From Chloroherpeton thalassium ATCC 35110 (GTDB lineage Bacteria; Bacteroidota; Chlorobiia; Chlorobiales; Chloroherpetonaceae), in NCBI RefSeq assembly GCF_000020525.1, contig NC_011026.1:2028001-2092000 (forward strand): a stretch of 64,000 nt of DNA, read 5' to 3'. The notes below the pieces were generated by a model that was given only the letters and a program-made list of their open reading frames with translations, had not been told where the DNA came from and ran no database searches. Position numbers and translations under genes: made by a program. This document shows, in pieces, positions 17,568 to 26,274 of the stretch (position 1 is the first letter of the stretch; each line of letters begins with the position of its first letter).

Positions 17568-20519
17568 ATGCCGGAATATGTTCACAATCAGTTTAATCAA
17601 TCAACATTATTAAATTCTGTTTTCTATTACGGCGAGAAAAAAATCCCAAAATTACTGGCTTTTCCGCAGTTCCCGACGGATGTTTTCTTAGGCCGCAAAG
17701 ACGACTTGGCGGCTGTGCATACAAAACTATTCAGTAAATCTTATCACATACTTCATGTTTGTACCTTCGGCTTGGTAAGTGGATTTGCAAAGTTTTTTAT
17801 GCGCAACAATTTGCTGCTCCTTGTAAACGGCGAGGGCGGCATCGGTAAGACCACTTTGGCGGCAAAATATTATTACACCTATCATAACGACTATGCGCAT
17901 TTGGCGTGGGTGTTTGCCGAAACAAGCCTCATTGAAGCGCTGCTTACTTTAGCCCTGCCGCTCGATATTTCCTTTGGCGATACAATGACGGAACTTGAGC
18001 GGCTCGATCTGCTCCTTGGCGAAATGGCCAATTTGAAAAAGCCCTGTTTGCTGATTGTGGATAATGCCAACCGTTTGGAGGAGCTTGAAAAATATTACGG
18101 CAAGTTGCGCTCCTGCCCGAATTTCCATATCCTTTTGACCTCGCGCGTTCGTGAGCTTTCAAATGCAAAGACGCATTTTGTCGGGCATTTGGATAAACAG
18201 ATTGCAAAAAAGCTTTTTACCGTGCATTATCCCGCGCATCGACGCGAAGAAGACGAGTTGCTGGAAGCCCTCTTGAAGGCCGTCGGCTACAACACGCTCG
18301 TGATTGAACTTTTGGCCAAAAGCCTGAAAAACGGCAATCGGTATCGGGTAAAATATCCGCTAAGCGAATTGTTAAAGGATTTGACCGAAAAAGGGCTTTT
18401 CGGGCTGCGCGAAAGCCATGAAGTGGAGACGCTTTACCACAGCTCGCAAGGGGCGCTGCGCAAGGAAAAGCCGGAAGCGATTCTTGCGGCCATGTATAGC
18501 CTTGCCGCGCTGCCCGAAACGCAGAGCGCATTGCTTTCGCTCTTTGCCGTGTTGCCCGCCGAAAAAATTTTGTTTGAAACCTTAGCAGATTTATTGCCAA
18601 ACACCGACACGCTTGATAGCGACCTTGCGGCGCTCGACAAAAAAGGCTGGATAGAGTTTGACGAGCAAGGAAAAAGCTTCAAATGCAGCCCGGTGGTGCA
18701 AGAAACCGTGCGAACCCAAAATAAGGCCGACCTTTTCGCCCGTTGCCTCCCCGTGATTGAGACGCTCATAGAAAAGTTTGATTATGAGGAAGGAATAGGG
18801 CATTTGCCGAATATTTCCTATCAAACCGGTTTTCTTTACGCCCGCTATGCGGAAAGCCTTCTCGGTTTCACAAATACATTAAACTATTCGGTTGCGGTGC
18901 TTTATGAAAGAATCGGCAGCTTTCATCAAACAACCGGAAATGTGCGAAAGGCGCTCGGCTTTTTTGACGCTGTAGCGAAAGTATTTGAAGAGCTTCACGA
19001 GGCGTATCCCGAGCAGGTGGGCTTCAAAAACGGGCTGGCCATTTCTTATGCAAAACTTGGCCAGATACACGACACACTGGGCGACGCCACGAAGGCGCTC
19101 GGCTTTTTTGAAGCGGATGCAAAATTAACGAAAGAGCTTCACGAGGCGTATCCCGAGCAGGTGGCCTTCAAAAACGGGCTGGCCATTTCTTATAACTATC
19201 TCGGAAATTCACACTTGACGTTAGGAAACAGTTCTAAAGCGCTGGATTTTTATGAGAAATATAACCGATTAATGAAGGGCTTGCACGAGACCTACCCCGA
19301 GCAGGTGGGCTTCAAAAACGGGCTGGCCATTTCTTATTCAAAACTTGGCGAGATACACGCCACACTGGGCGACGCCACGAAGGCGCTCGGCTTTTTTGAA
19401 GCGGAAACCAAGTTATTTGAAGAGCTTCACGAGGCGTATCCCGAGCAGGTGGGCTTCAAAAACGGGCTGGCCATTTCTTATGAAAAACTTGGCGAGACAC
19501 ACGCCACACTGGGCGACGCCACGAAGGCGCTCGGCTTTTTTGAAGTGTATGCAAAATTAACGAAAGAGCTTCACGAGGCGTATCCCGAGCAGGGTGGGCT
19601 TCAAAAACGGGGCTGGCCATTTTCTTATTCAAAACTTGGGCGAGACACACGCCACACTGGGGCGACGCCACGAAGGCGCTCGGCTTTTTTGAAGCGGATG
19701 CAAAAATTAACGAAAGAGCTTCACGAGGCGTATCCCGAGCAGGTGGGCTTCAAAAACGGGCTGGCCATTTCTTATGCAAAACTTGGCCAGACACACGACA
19801 CACTGGGCGACGCCACGAAGGCGCTCGGCTTTTTTGAAGCGTATGCAAAATTAACGAAAGAGCTTCACGAGGCGTATCCCGAGCAGGTGGGCTTCAAAAA
19901 CGGGCTGGCCATTTCTTATGAAAAACTTGGCGAGACACACGCTACACTGGGAGACGCCCTGAAGGCGCTCGGCTTTTTTGAAGCGGAAACCAAGTTATTT
20001 GAAGAGCTTCACGAGGCGTATCCCGAGCAGGTGGCCTTCAAAAACGGGCTGGCCATTTCTTATTCAAAACTTGGCCAGATACACGACACACTGGGCGACG
20101 CTGCGAAGGCGCTCGGCTTTTTTGAAGCGGAAACCAAGTTATTTGAAGAGCTTCACGAGGCGTATCCCGAGCAGGTGGGCTTCAAAAACGGGCTGGCCAT
20201 TTCTTATTCAAAACTTGGCGAGATACACGACACACTGGGCGACGCCACGAAGGCGCTCGGCTTTTTTGAAGCGGATGCAAAATTAACGAAAGAGCTTCAC
20301 GAGGCGTATCCCGAGCAGGTGGGCTTCAAAAACGGGCTGGCCATCTCTTATGCAAACCTCGGACAAATGCACGCCCGGCTCGAGGACGCCCTGAAGGGAA
20401 AAACCTATTTTGTACAAGCCGAAACGCTTTGGCGCGAGCTTACGGAAAAACATCCCGAAATTGCGGAATATCAAAAATTCCTTTCCATGGTAAGAAAGGA
20501 ACTGGAAAATTTGGGTTAA
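17568..20519 (+). CDS. NB-ARC STAND NTPase with ten near-identical C-terminal TPR units
   Basis: 983 residues. The NB-ARC core has Walker A GEGGIGKTT at 88-96, Walker B LLIVDNAN at 162-169, the sensor ILLTSR near 190 and GYNTLVIELLAKSL near 245. A winged-helix-like region follows (about 300-400), then a degenerate TPR, then ten 48-residue TPR units keyed on ELHEAYPEQVGFKNGLAISY. STAND proteins oligomerise on ligand binding, and TPRs are the usual sensor. A hydrophobic segment at about 56-79 seems inserted just before the Walker A strand. One TPR unit (19592-19712) carries six +1 homopolymer insertions that together restore the frame, scrambling about 40 residues. The TIR-like gene is its likely partner. 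Confidence 0.85.
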   Translation: MPEYVHNQFNQSTLLNSVFYYGEKKIPKLLAFPQFPTDVFLGRKDDLAAVHTKLFSKSYHILHVCTFGLVSGFAKFFMRNNLLLLVNGEGGIGKTTLAAKYYYTYHNDYAHLAWVFAETSLIEALLTLALPLDISFGDTMTELERLDLLLGEMANLKKPCLLIVDNANRLEELEKYYGKLRSCPNFHILLTSRVRELSNAKTHFVGHLDKQIAKKLFTVHYPAHRREEDELLEALLKAVGYNTLVIELLAKSLKNGNRYRVKYPLSELLKDLTEKGLFGLRESHEVETLYHSSQGALRKEKPEAILAAMYSLAALPETQSALLSLFAVLPAEKILFETLADLLPNTDTLDSDLAALDKKGWIEFDEQGKSFKCSPVVQETVRTQNKADLFARCLPVIETLIEKFDYEEGIGHLPNISYQTGFLYARYAESLLGFTNTLNYSVAVLYERIGSFHQTTGNVRKALGFFDAVAKVFEELHEAYPEQVGFKNGLAISYAKLGQIHDTLGDATKALGFFEADAKLTKELHEAYPEQVAFKNGLAISYNYLGNSHLTLGNSSKALDFYEKYNRLMKGLHETYPEQVGFKNGLAISYSKLGEIHATLGDATKALGFFEAETKLFEELHEAYPEQVGFKNGLAISYEKLGETHATLGDATKALGFFEVYAKLTKELHEAYPEQGGLQKRGWPFSYSKLGRDTRHTGATPRRRSAFLKRMQKLTKELHEAYPEQVGFKNGLAISYAKLGQTHDTLGDATKALGFFEAYAKLTKELHEAYPEQVGFKNGLAISYEKLGETHATLGDALKALGFFEAETKLFEELHEAYPEQVAFKNGLAISYSKLGQIHDTLGDAAKALGFFEAETKLFEELHEAYPEQVGFKNGLAISYSKLGEIHDTLGDATKALGFFEADAKLTKELHEAYPEQVGFKNGLAISYANLGQMHARLEDALKGKTYFVQAETLWRELTEKHPEIAEYQKFLSMVRKELENLG
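18990..20397 (+). repeat. Tandem 144-bp TPR-coding repeat array (10 units)
   Basis: The anchor GAGCTTCACGAGGCGTATCC recurs from 18990 every 144 bp to 20292, with one 150-bp interval at 19566-19716. Units are nearly identical at DNA level, including synonymous sites. They differ at a small set of positions (SY-A/E/S-KLG, TH or IH, D/A-TLGDA, KLTK or KLFE), so the array is a mosaic of shuffled variants. Unit 3 (from about 19190) is the most diverged. Confidence 0.95.
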
Positions 20520-20596
20520 AACCCGCATCTTGCCCGCATTTCGCCGTTTTATTGCTTCTATTTTTAAGGAAAAACGCTCGTTCTAAAAAAGGCGAA

Positions 20597-20794
20597 GTGA
20601 ATGAATTTGCTTCTGAGGGGAATTCAGGGAGTTCAAGGATGAATGAATTCGCTTCTAAGGGGAATTCAGGGGGTTCAAATGTGAATGAATTCGCTTCGCA
20701 GGGGAATTCAGAGGGTTCAAATGTGAATGAATTCGCTTCGCAGGGGAATTCAGGGAGTTCAAAGATGAATGAGTTCGTTTCTGAGGGGAATTAG
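20597..20794 (+). repeat. 42-bp minisatellite (about 4.7 copies), possibly coding
   Basis: Units start at 20597, 20639, 20681, 20723 and 20765, exactly 42 bp apart; the last is cut short by TAG at 20792-20794. Each unit carries GAATTC-like blocks. One frame stays open throughout and would encode a 14-residue repeat of the type NEFASEGNSGSS from GTG 20597, giving about 65 residues. No good ribosome-binding site is seen and the changes are not biased to synonymous sites, so translation is doubtful. Confidence 0.85.
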
Positions 20795-21168
20795 GGCACT
20801 TCCGAAGTCCCCTCTTACCACTTTAAAGAACGCATTCGGATTTACAGCCTCAACCTGTGGATTCTTTGCCATGGGTTGAGAATGACGTGATTTGTTTCTT
20901 GTCATGCTGAATGGCGTGAATCATTCCCTCGTCTTGTAGATTCTTCGCCATGAGGCTGAGAATGACGCGTTTTGTTTCTTGTCATGCTGAGCAAAGCGAA
21001 GCATCCATGCCCGGTAACGTTGGATTCTTCGGATAAGAATCCTCAGAATGACATTGTTCCTTTTTGTGATGCTTCGCCGATGCCCGCTCAGAATGACATG
21101 TTTCTTTTTTGTCCTATTTTTGTTGTTTATTCAATCAAAATAGGCCATATCCAAAAGCGTTTTATGCC
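20795..21168. other. Intergenic region rich in dispersed repeats
   Basis: 374 bp before the subtilase. Two direct copies of the GATTCTTCGCC...CTTGTCATGCTGA repeat lie at 20860-20938 and 20939-21007. A third, rearranged copy follows at about 21030-21110. No gene is seen. Confidence 0.6.
20860..21007. repeat. Two tandem copies (79-bp period) of dispersed intergenic repeat
   Basis: Same family and orientation as 16551-16700. The second copy contains GTCATGCTGAGCAAAGCGAA, matching the copy at about 16594-16613. The two pairs bracket the TIR-like/STAND gene pair. Confidence 0.8.
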
Positions 21169-24100
21169 ATGCAGCGAGTCATTTTTATCACGATTCTTTT
21201 TTTATTCGGGCAAATCGCTCTTGTCGGAGCGCAACCCGCAGCTTTGAAGTTTAAACGGGCGGGCAAGCCGGCTCAACTCACGAGCGAACGCCTTCCGCAA
21301 GGCGCACTTGCCGGATTTTTCGTCAAGTTTAAATCGAGCGCGGGCGCGAGCGCATTTGTAAAATCGAGCACGAAAAATTCAGCGCAAACCTCGGCAAGCA
21401 CACTTGGCTTTTCCACTGAATGGCTTTTCAAAACTTCCGACGCGGCGAAAAATAGCGTTCAGGCCGAGGCGAGCGGATTAACCCGAACCCTGTATTTTCG
21501 CCCAGATTCCAGCGTTTCGCAAAAAACCGCCGACAGCCTCTTTCAAAGTTTTAGCGCGCGTGCGGATGTAGAAATCGCTGAGCTTAATCACTTCTATGAA
21601 CTTCACGACGATTGGACAACGCCGAACGACTCGGCCTACAGCTCGCAATGGAATTTGGAAATCATTGAAGCGGCGGGCGCGTGGGAAATCACAAAAGGAA
21701 GCTCGGATGTGAAAGTCGGCATTGTGGACACCGGCATCGATTACACCCATCCCGATTTGATTCCTAATTTATTTATCAACCCCGAAGAAGACATCAACGG
21801 CAACGGCACGTTTGAGCCGTGGAGCAACGATGAACTTCGCAATCCAGAAACGCTTGAACTCGACGCCAGCGGCATTTTCGGCGACTTTGACGACGAAGAT
21901 CAAGACGGCAACGGCTACGCGGACGACGTCATCGGCTGGGACTTCACCGACCAGCCGCTTGCCATCGACGCATTGAACGGCACATCGGATTACGAAACGC
22001 CCGACGCCGACCCGTTCGATGAAAATTCGCACGGCACGGCCTGCGCTGGCATTGTGGCCGCTGCTACGAACAACGCGAAAGGTGTGGCCGGCATTGCGCC
22101 CGATTGCAAACTTGTGGCGCTGCGCGTGTTTACCGCGTCGGGCTACTCGGACGACAAGGACATCGCCTCCGCGATTCTTTACGCCGCCGAAAACGATATT
22201 CAGGTTTTGAACATGAGCTTCGGCGATGTCACGCTTTCCACCGTCGTGCGCGACGCCGTGCAATACGCCTACGCGCAGGGCGTGGTCATGTGCGCGTCGG
22301 CGGGCAACGACGGCACGGATGAACAACATTACCCGTCAAGTTTTGACGAAGTCATTTCCATTGTCGCCACCACACAGGCCGACCAACTCGCGTATTTTTC
22401 CTCGTACGGCCTCACGGTGGATTTGGGCGCGCCCGGCAGCGGCTGCCCAACCACTTTGCCCTATTACGACGGCAATTACACCGATTCCTTTGCCGGCACG
22501 AGCGCGGCGGCGCCTCACGCGGCGGGCGCGGCGGCCTTGATTTTGTCGCTTCATCCCGAATACACGCCCAAGCAGGTGCGCGGCCTGCTCGTCTCCACCG
22601 CCGACGACATCGCGTCTGAAGGTTGGGATCATTACACCGGCGGCGGCAGATTGAACATCGAACGCGCGGTGAATGCGGTCGGTGCACCTGTCGTGGAAAT
22701 TCAGTCGCCAGTCTATGAATCGGGATTTTCGGATGAAGAAACCATCGCAATTGTCGGAACTGTGACTTCGCCGGAATTCGAAAGCTACGAAGTGCTTTTC
22801 CGCGTGGGCGACGAAAACGAAGGCGATTGGCAAATCATTCAAGCGGAAACGGCTTATCAGAAAATTTCGGATACGCTGGCCGTTTGGCCAATTTCAGCGC
22901 TGGCGGACACGATTTACACCTTGCGCGTGGTCGTCAACGAAACAAGCGGCGGCACGATCGAAACCCGCGCTCGCTACTTCATTGACCGAACCGCGCCCGT
23001 CATTTCTGATTATCGCGCCAATGACGCCATTTTGGACGATCAACACGGCGTTTTAATAGAATTTCACGCCGACGATCTGGTTTCAGCAACCCTTTTCTAT
23101 CGGCTTTTGGGCAACTCGGGAAGTTACTCGCAAGTGGCGTTTTCGCAGGTCAAGCGCACGCAATCGGCGTTTTTAACCGAAACCGAATTGCAAGGCGATT
23201 TGGATTATGAAGCGTATATCGAATGCACAAACCTTTCTGGCCTGAAATCCAAGACCGATTTAGACACGCTCCAGCGAAATAGCGAAGTGGTTTTGCCTCC
23301 AACTTATGGCGAAAATGTCTTTCAGCTCCGCTCTGATTTGAGTCTTTCGAAAGGCTATTTTTATAACGCGTCGTTTGATTTTAACCAAAACGGGAAGCCG
23401 GAAATTTTGATGAATGAGGGAAAACCGTTGGAAGGCTTGAAATATGGTCCGCTCAAATGGTTCGAATATCAAGCGTCGGAAACAAAATTTTCCGTGCTGG
23501 ATTCGGTTGATTTGAAACTCATCGTGCGGAGCGTGGAAGATTTAGACGGCGACGGCAAATCGGAAGTGCTGACACAATCGGGCACGCGAACCATTGTTTA
23601 TTCGCAAACCGCCGTTGGCTCGTCGCCTTTTTCCAAAACGCTCTATGACAATGCCAACGACGCCACGCTCGGCTATTTTTGGGGCTCGCGCATCGCCGAC
23701 ACCAAAGGCACTGGCGACATGCAAATTCTCGGACGAAACGACACGGCGTATTTCGTTTTGGATGAAAACTTCAACCGAATCGCCATGTTGCCCAATCCGG
23801 TGAAAAAAGGCAAAGATGGCTACACGCCTGCGTTTGAAGAACCGAAATCGCTTGTGCAGGATTTTGACGAGGACGGCCTGCCGGAAATTTTGGTCGGCGA
23901 TTACGACGCGAATTTTTACATCTATGAATATTCGGGCAGCGGCAACATTTATAACCAAACTTGGCTCGAGCGCACGCGCTTTATCGGCGGAAGCAATTCG
24001 CTGGCGGAAGGCGATTTTCTGGGAAATGGGAAAAAGCAATTCGTGGTCGCCGCGCACAGCGATAACAATCAAAACGATGATCGCGAATACGCCGCGCCCG

Positions 24101-25605
24101 TTTGGATGTATCAATGCTGGCAAGCTACCGGAGACGACACCTACGAAAAAGTTTGGGAACAGCTATTTTACAACTACAAACCCGCTTATTATTTCGAGAG
24201 CGCAACGAGCGCCGGTGATGTCGATGGTGACGGCCAAGACGAGCTTCTGATTTTGACCTACCCGAATTTGTACGTTTTCAAATGGGATGACGCGGAGAAA
24301 ACTTTCAAAGCGATTTGGCATTATCCGATGTCTTCAGCTTCGGAACTCATCGTGGCGGACATCGATGGCAACGGCCTGAATGAAATTTATTTCGCTGATG
24401 ACCTCACCGCGCTTGTCTACGAATATCAAAATTATGACGGCGTGCTGGCGCCAGTTGGCGTGGATGCTGAGCCACTCGGCGAAACGAGCGTCGAGCTTTC
24501 GTGGCTATCGGTTGATGGCGCGGAAAAGTATCGGGTTTATCGCGATGTGTATGATGAAAATGCCGATACGAAGCCAACCACTTTGCTTTTAGAAACTGCT
24601 GGAACGGGTATCACCGATGCGGATCTCACAAGCGAGAACAAATATATTTATGCCGTAACCGCGATTTCCGGCACGAGCGAAAGCGACACGAGCTTTTACG
24701 CCGTCGCTTGGCCACATGCACTTCCGTGCCTTGATTCCGCCGCTTATTCGGAAAAAATGCTCACGCTTGATTTTAGCGAGCCGCTCAATGCGCACTTGCT
24801 CAATGCGGCGTATTTTCAAATTCGGCAATCGGATTCGGTGGTGGCTTATCCGTCGTCCGTTTCGCTCACAAACGGCGGCGCGCGAGCGGTGATGTCGTTC
24901 AAATCTGCGCCGCTTGGCGAAGGGAACTACACCATTTTGGTGAAAAACGTGCGTGACATTTACAATGCGCAAATCGACACGCTTCACGATGAGCTGGCGT
25001 TTCAGGTTGAGCAAGAGAGCGAGGCGCGGTTTTACATCACCTCGCGCGAGGTTCTTTCATCGCAGCAAATTAAAATTTCGTTCAACCGCCAAATTTCCCC
25101 GACTTCCGCCGCCGATTTAACCAATTATAGCCTTTCGCCTTATGGCAGCATTAGCGCCGCTGCGGTCGACAATACGAGCAACACCTTAACGCTCACCTTA
25201 TCGGGAAATTCGGTTGGCTCGCTTGGCTACACGGTGTCGCTTGAGATTCTTTCGCTGCAAAGCTTAGACGGCATTGAAATTGACAAAACTTCGGGCGGAA
25301 ATGTCATTTCATTTAGCAATTCCAAGTCGGATTTGTCCGACGCGTTCACCTATCCGAATCCGTATCGCGTGCGCACGGGGAACGGGTTCATCATGTTTGC
25401 GAATTTAACCGATCGCGCCACCATTGATATTTACACGCTGAACGGAAAACACATTCGGCGTATCGAGCACGAAAATGAAACGGGCGGGACAAAATGGCTC
25501 TTGGACACAAAAAGCGGCGAGCGGGTTGCGTCAGGAATTTACATTTACCGCATTACGGCGGATGGCGGGAAAGAAAAGATGGGCAAACTCGCGATTGTGC
25601 GCTGA
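21169..25605 (+). CDS. Secreted S8 subtilisin-like protease with FG-GAP, FN3 and type IX sorting domain
   Basis: About 1478 residues from ATG 21169, chosen because a clean Sec signal peptide (about 1-22, ending VGAQ) follows; an upstream in-frame start would bury it. The catalytic triad is visible: Asp in GIVDTGIDYTHPDL (about 187), His in ENSHGTACAGIVAA (about 288) and Ser in AGTSAAAPHAAGAAAL (about 444). Downstream are FG-GAP/VCBS-type calcium-binding repeats (DLDGDGKSEVL, DFDEDGLPEILVGD, GDVDGDGQDELLIL), an FN3-like domain (about 1100-1190) and Ig-like modules. A C-terminal Por-type sorting domain contains YPNPYRV and VASGIYIYRI. It is therefore exported to the surface or medium by T9SS. 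Confidence 0.93.
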   Translation: MQRVIFITILFLFGQIALVGAQPAALKFKRAGKPAQLTSERLPQGALAGFFVKFKSSAGASAFVKSSTKNSAQTSASTLGFSTEWLFKTSDAAKNSVQAEASGLTRTLYFRPDSSVSQKTADSLFQSFSARADVEIAELNHFYELHDDWTTPNDSAYSSQWNLEIIEAAGAWEITKGSSDVKVGIVDTGIDYTHPDLIPNLFINPEEDINGNGTFEPWSNDELRNPETLELDASGIFGDFDDEDQDGNGYADDVIGWDFTDQPLAIDALNGTSDYETPDADPFDENSHGTACAGIVAAATNNAKGVAGIAPDCKLVALRVFTASGYSDDKDIASAILYAAENDIQVLNMSFGDVTLSTVVRDAVQYAYAQGVVMCASAGNDGTDEQHYPSSFDEVISIVATTQADQLAYFSSYGLTVDLGAPGSGCPTTLPYYDGNYTDSFAGTSAAAPHAAGAAALILSLHPEYTPKQVRGLLVSTADDIASEGWDHYTGGGRLNIERAVNAVGAPVVEIQSPVYESGFSDEETIAIVGTVTSPEFESYEVLFRVGDENEGDWQIIQAETAYQKISDTLAVWPISALADTIYTLRVVVNETSGGTIETRARYFIDRTAPVISDYRANDAILDDQHGVLIEFHADDLVSATLFYRLLGNSGSYSQVAFSQVKRTQSAFLTETELQGDLDYEAYIECTNLSGLKSKTDLDTLQRNSEVVLPPTYGENVFQLRSDLSLSKGYFYNASFDFNQNGKPEILMNEGKPLEGLKYGPLKWFEYQASETKFSVLDSVDLKLIVRSVEDLDGDGKSEVLTQSGTRTIVYSQTAVGSSPFSKTLYDNANDATLGYFWGSRIADTKGTGDMQILGRNDTAYFVLDENFNRIAMLPNPVKKGKDGYTPAFEEPKSLVQDFDEDGLPEILVGDYDANFYIYEYSGSGNIYNQTWLERTRFIGGSNSLAEGDFLGNGKKQFVVAAHSDNNQNDDREYAAPVWMYQCWQATGDDTYEKVWEQLFYNYKPAYYFESATSAGDVDGDGQDELLILTYPNLYVFKWDDAEKTFKAIWHYPMSSASELIVADIDGNGLNEIYFADDLTALVYEYQNYDGVLAPVGVDAEPLGETSVELSWLSVDGAEKYRVYRDVYDENADTKPTTLLLETAGTGITDADLTSENKYIYAVTAISGTSESDTSFYAVAWPHALPCLDSAAYSEKMLTLDFSEPLNAHLLNAAYFQIRQSDSVVAYPSSVSLTNGGARAVMSFKSAPLGEGNYTILVKNVRDIYNAQIDTLHDELAFQVEQESEARFYITSREVLSSQQIKISFNRQISPTSAADLTNYSLSPYGSISAAAVDNTSNTLTLTLSGNSVGSLGYTVSLEILSLQSLDGIEIDKTSGGNVISFSNSKSDLSDAFTYPNPYRVRTGNGFIMFANLTDRATIDIYTLNGKHIRRIEHENETGGTKWLLDTKSGERVASGIYIYRITADGGKEKMGKLAIVR

Positions 25606-25740
25606 GCGGAAACCTTTACATGGGTGCTTCTTTCAGAAGATGAAAAAATTAAGCCGACACGCTGCATGAGTTTGGCCACGGCAAACAAATGCAAAACGGT
25701 CGGCTGAATCTTCCATGCTCAGGTGTAAGGACAACTATGA

Positions 25741-26211
25741 TTAGGCTGTCAATAGCAAATCAGTTTTAATTTTGATAACCACTTTTTTAACGGATTCGGG
25801 ATGTTCTCCCATCGTCAAGCTGGGCATGTGGGCATCGTGCGGAAAGAAGAGCGCAAAATTTCCCGGATATAAATCAATGAGCGTATGTCCAGGCGTGTGT
25901 TTGTAGAGTTCCGCGTCCTTTGATTCATCGTAGGCTTTATCAACCTCGAGGCCGTCAGTTGAGATAACTTCAAGCCGTTCGCGCCCGGAAATCAGCACAT
26001 GAACATCCACATATTTTCGATGCGCTTCCAGCACAGCCGTTTCCTTCGTCCGCGTTTGATAGCCAACAACTTGAGCGAACAGGTCATCGCCCATGAGGTC
26101 ATACTTTTTTTCTTCCGAATCCGGCGTGAGCGAAGCCAAAAATTCCAAAGCTTTCTGCCATGCCGAACCGTATGGGTAAAATTTCCCTTTTTCTAATTGA
26201 TCAATGATCAT
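25741..26211 (-). CDS. YhcH/YjgK/YiaL family protein (DUF386)
   Basis: 156 residues, matching the family length. Conserved blocks include EAHRKYVDVHVLISGRE near residue 82 and FALFFPHDAHMPSL near 118, whose histidines and acids form the cupin-like metal site. The family includes E. coli YiaL and NanQ, the latter an N-acetylneuraminate anomerase; the substrate here is unknown. It is followed on the same strand by no close partner; the GGDEF gene ends 63 bp upstream. No sialic-acid catabolic genes are nearby, so a carbohydrate role is only a family-level statement. Confidence 0.88.
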   Translation of the reverse strand: MIIDQLEKGKFYPYGSAWQKALEFLASLTPDSEEKKYDLMGDDLFAQVVGYQTRTKETAVLEAHRKYVDVHVLISGRERLEVISTDGLEVDKAYDESKDAELYKHTPGHTLIDLYPGNFALFFPHDAHMPSLTMGEHPESVKKVVIKIKTDLLLTA

Positions 26212-26274
26212 CGGTGTGTTTTTTTTCTTTTAATGAGATAAGCACTTTTATGAAAGATGCAATAGCCAAATCAT

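Noticed and set aside
21769-22842. Long minus-strand frames opposite the subtilase
   Set aside because: GC-rich codon shadow of the protease catalytic domain; no motif, and the plus strand clearly codes.
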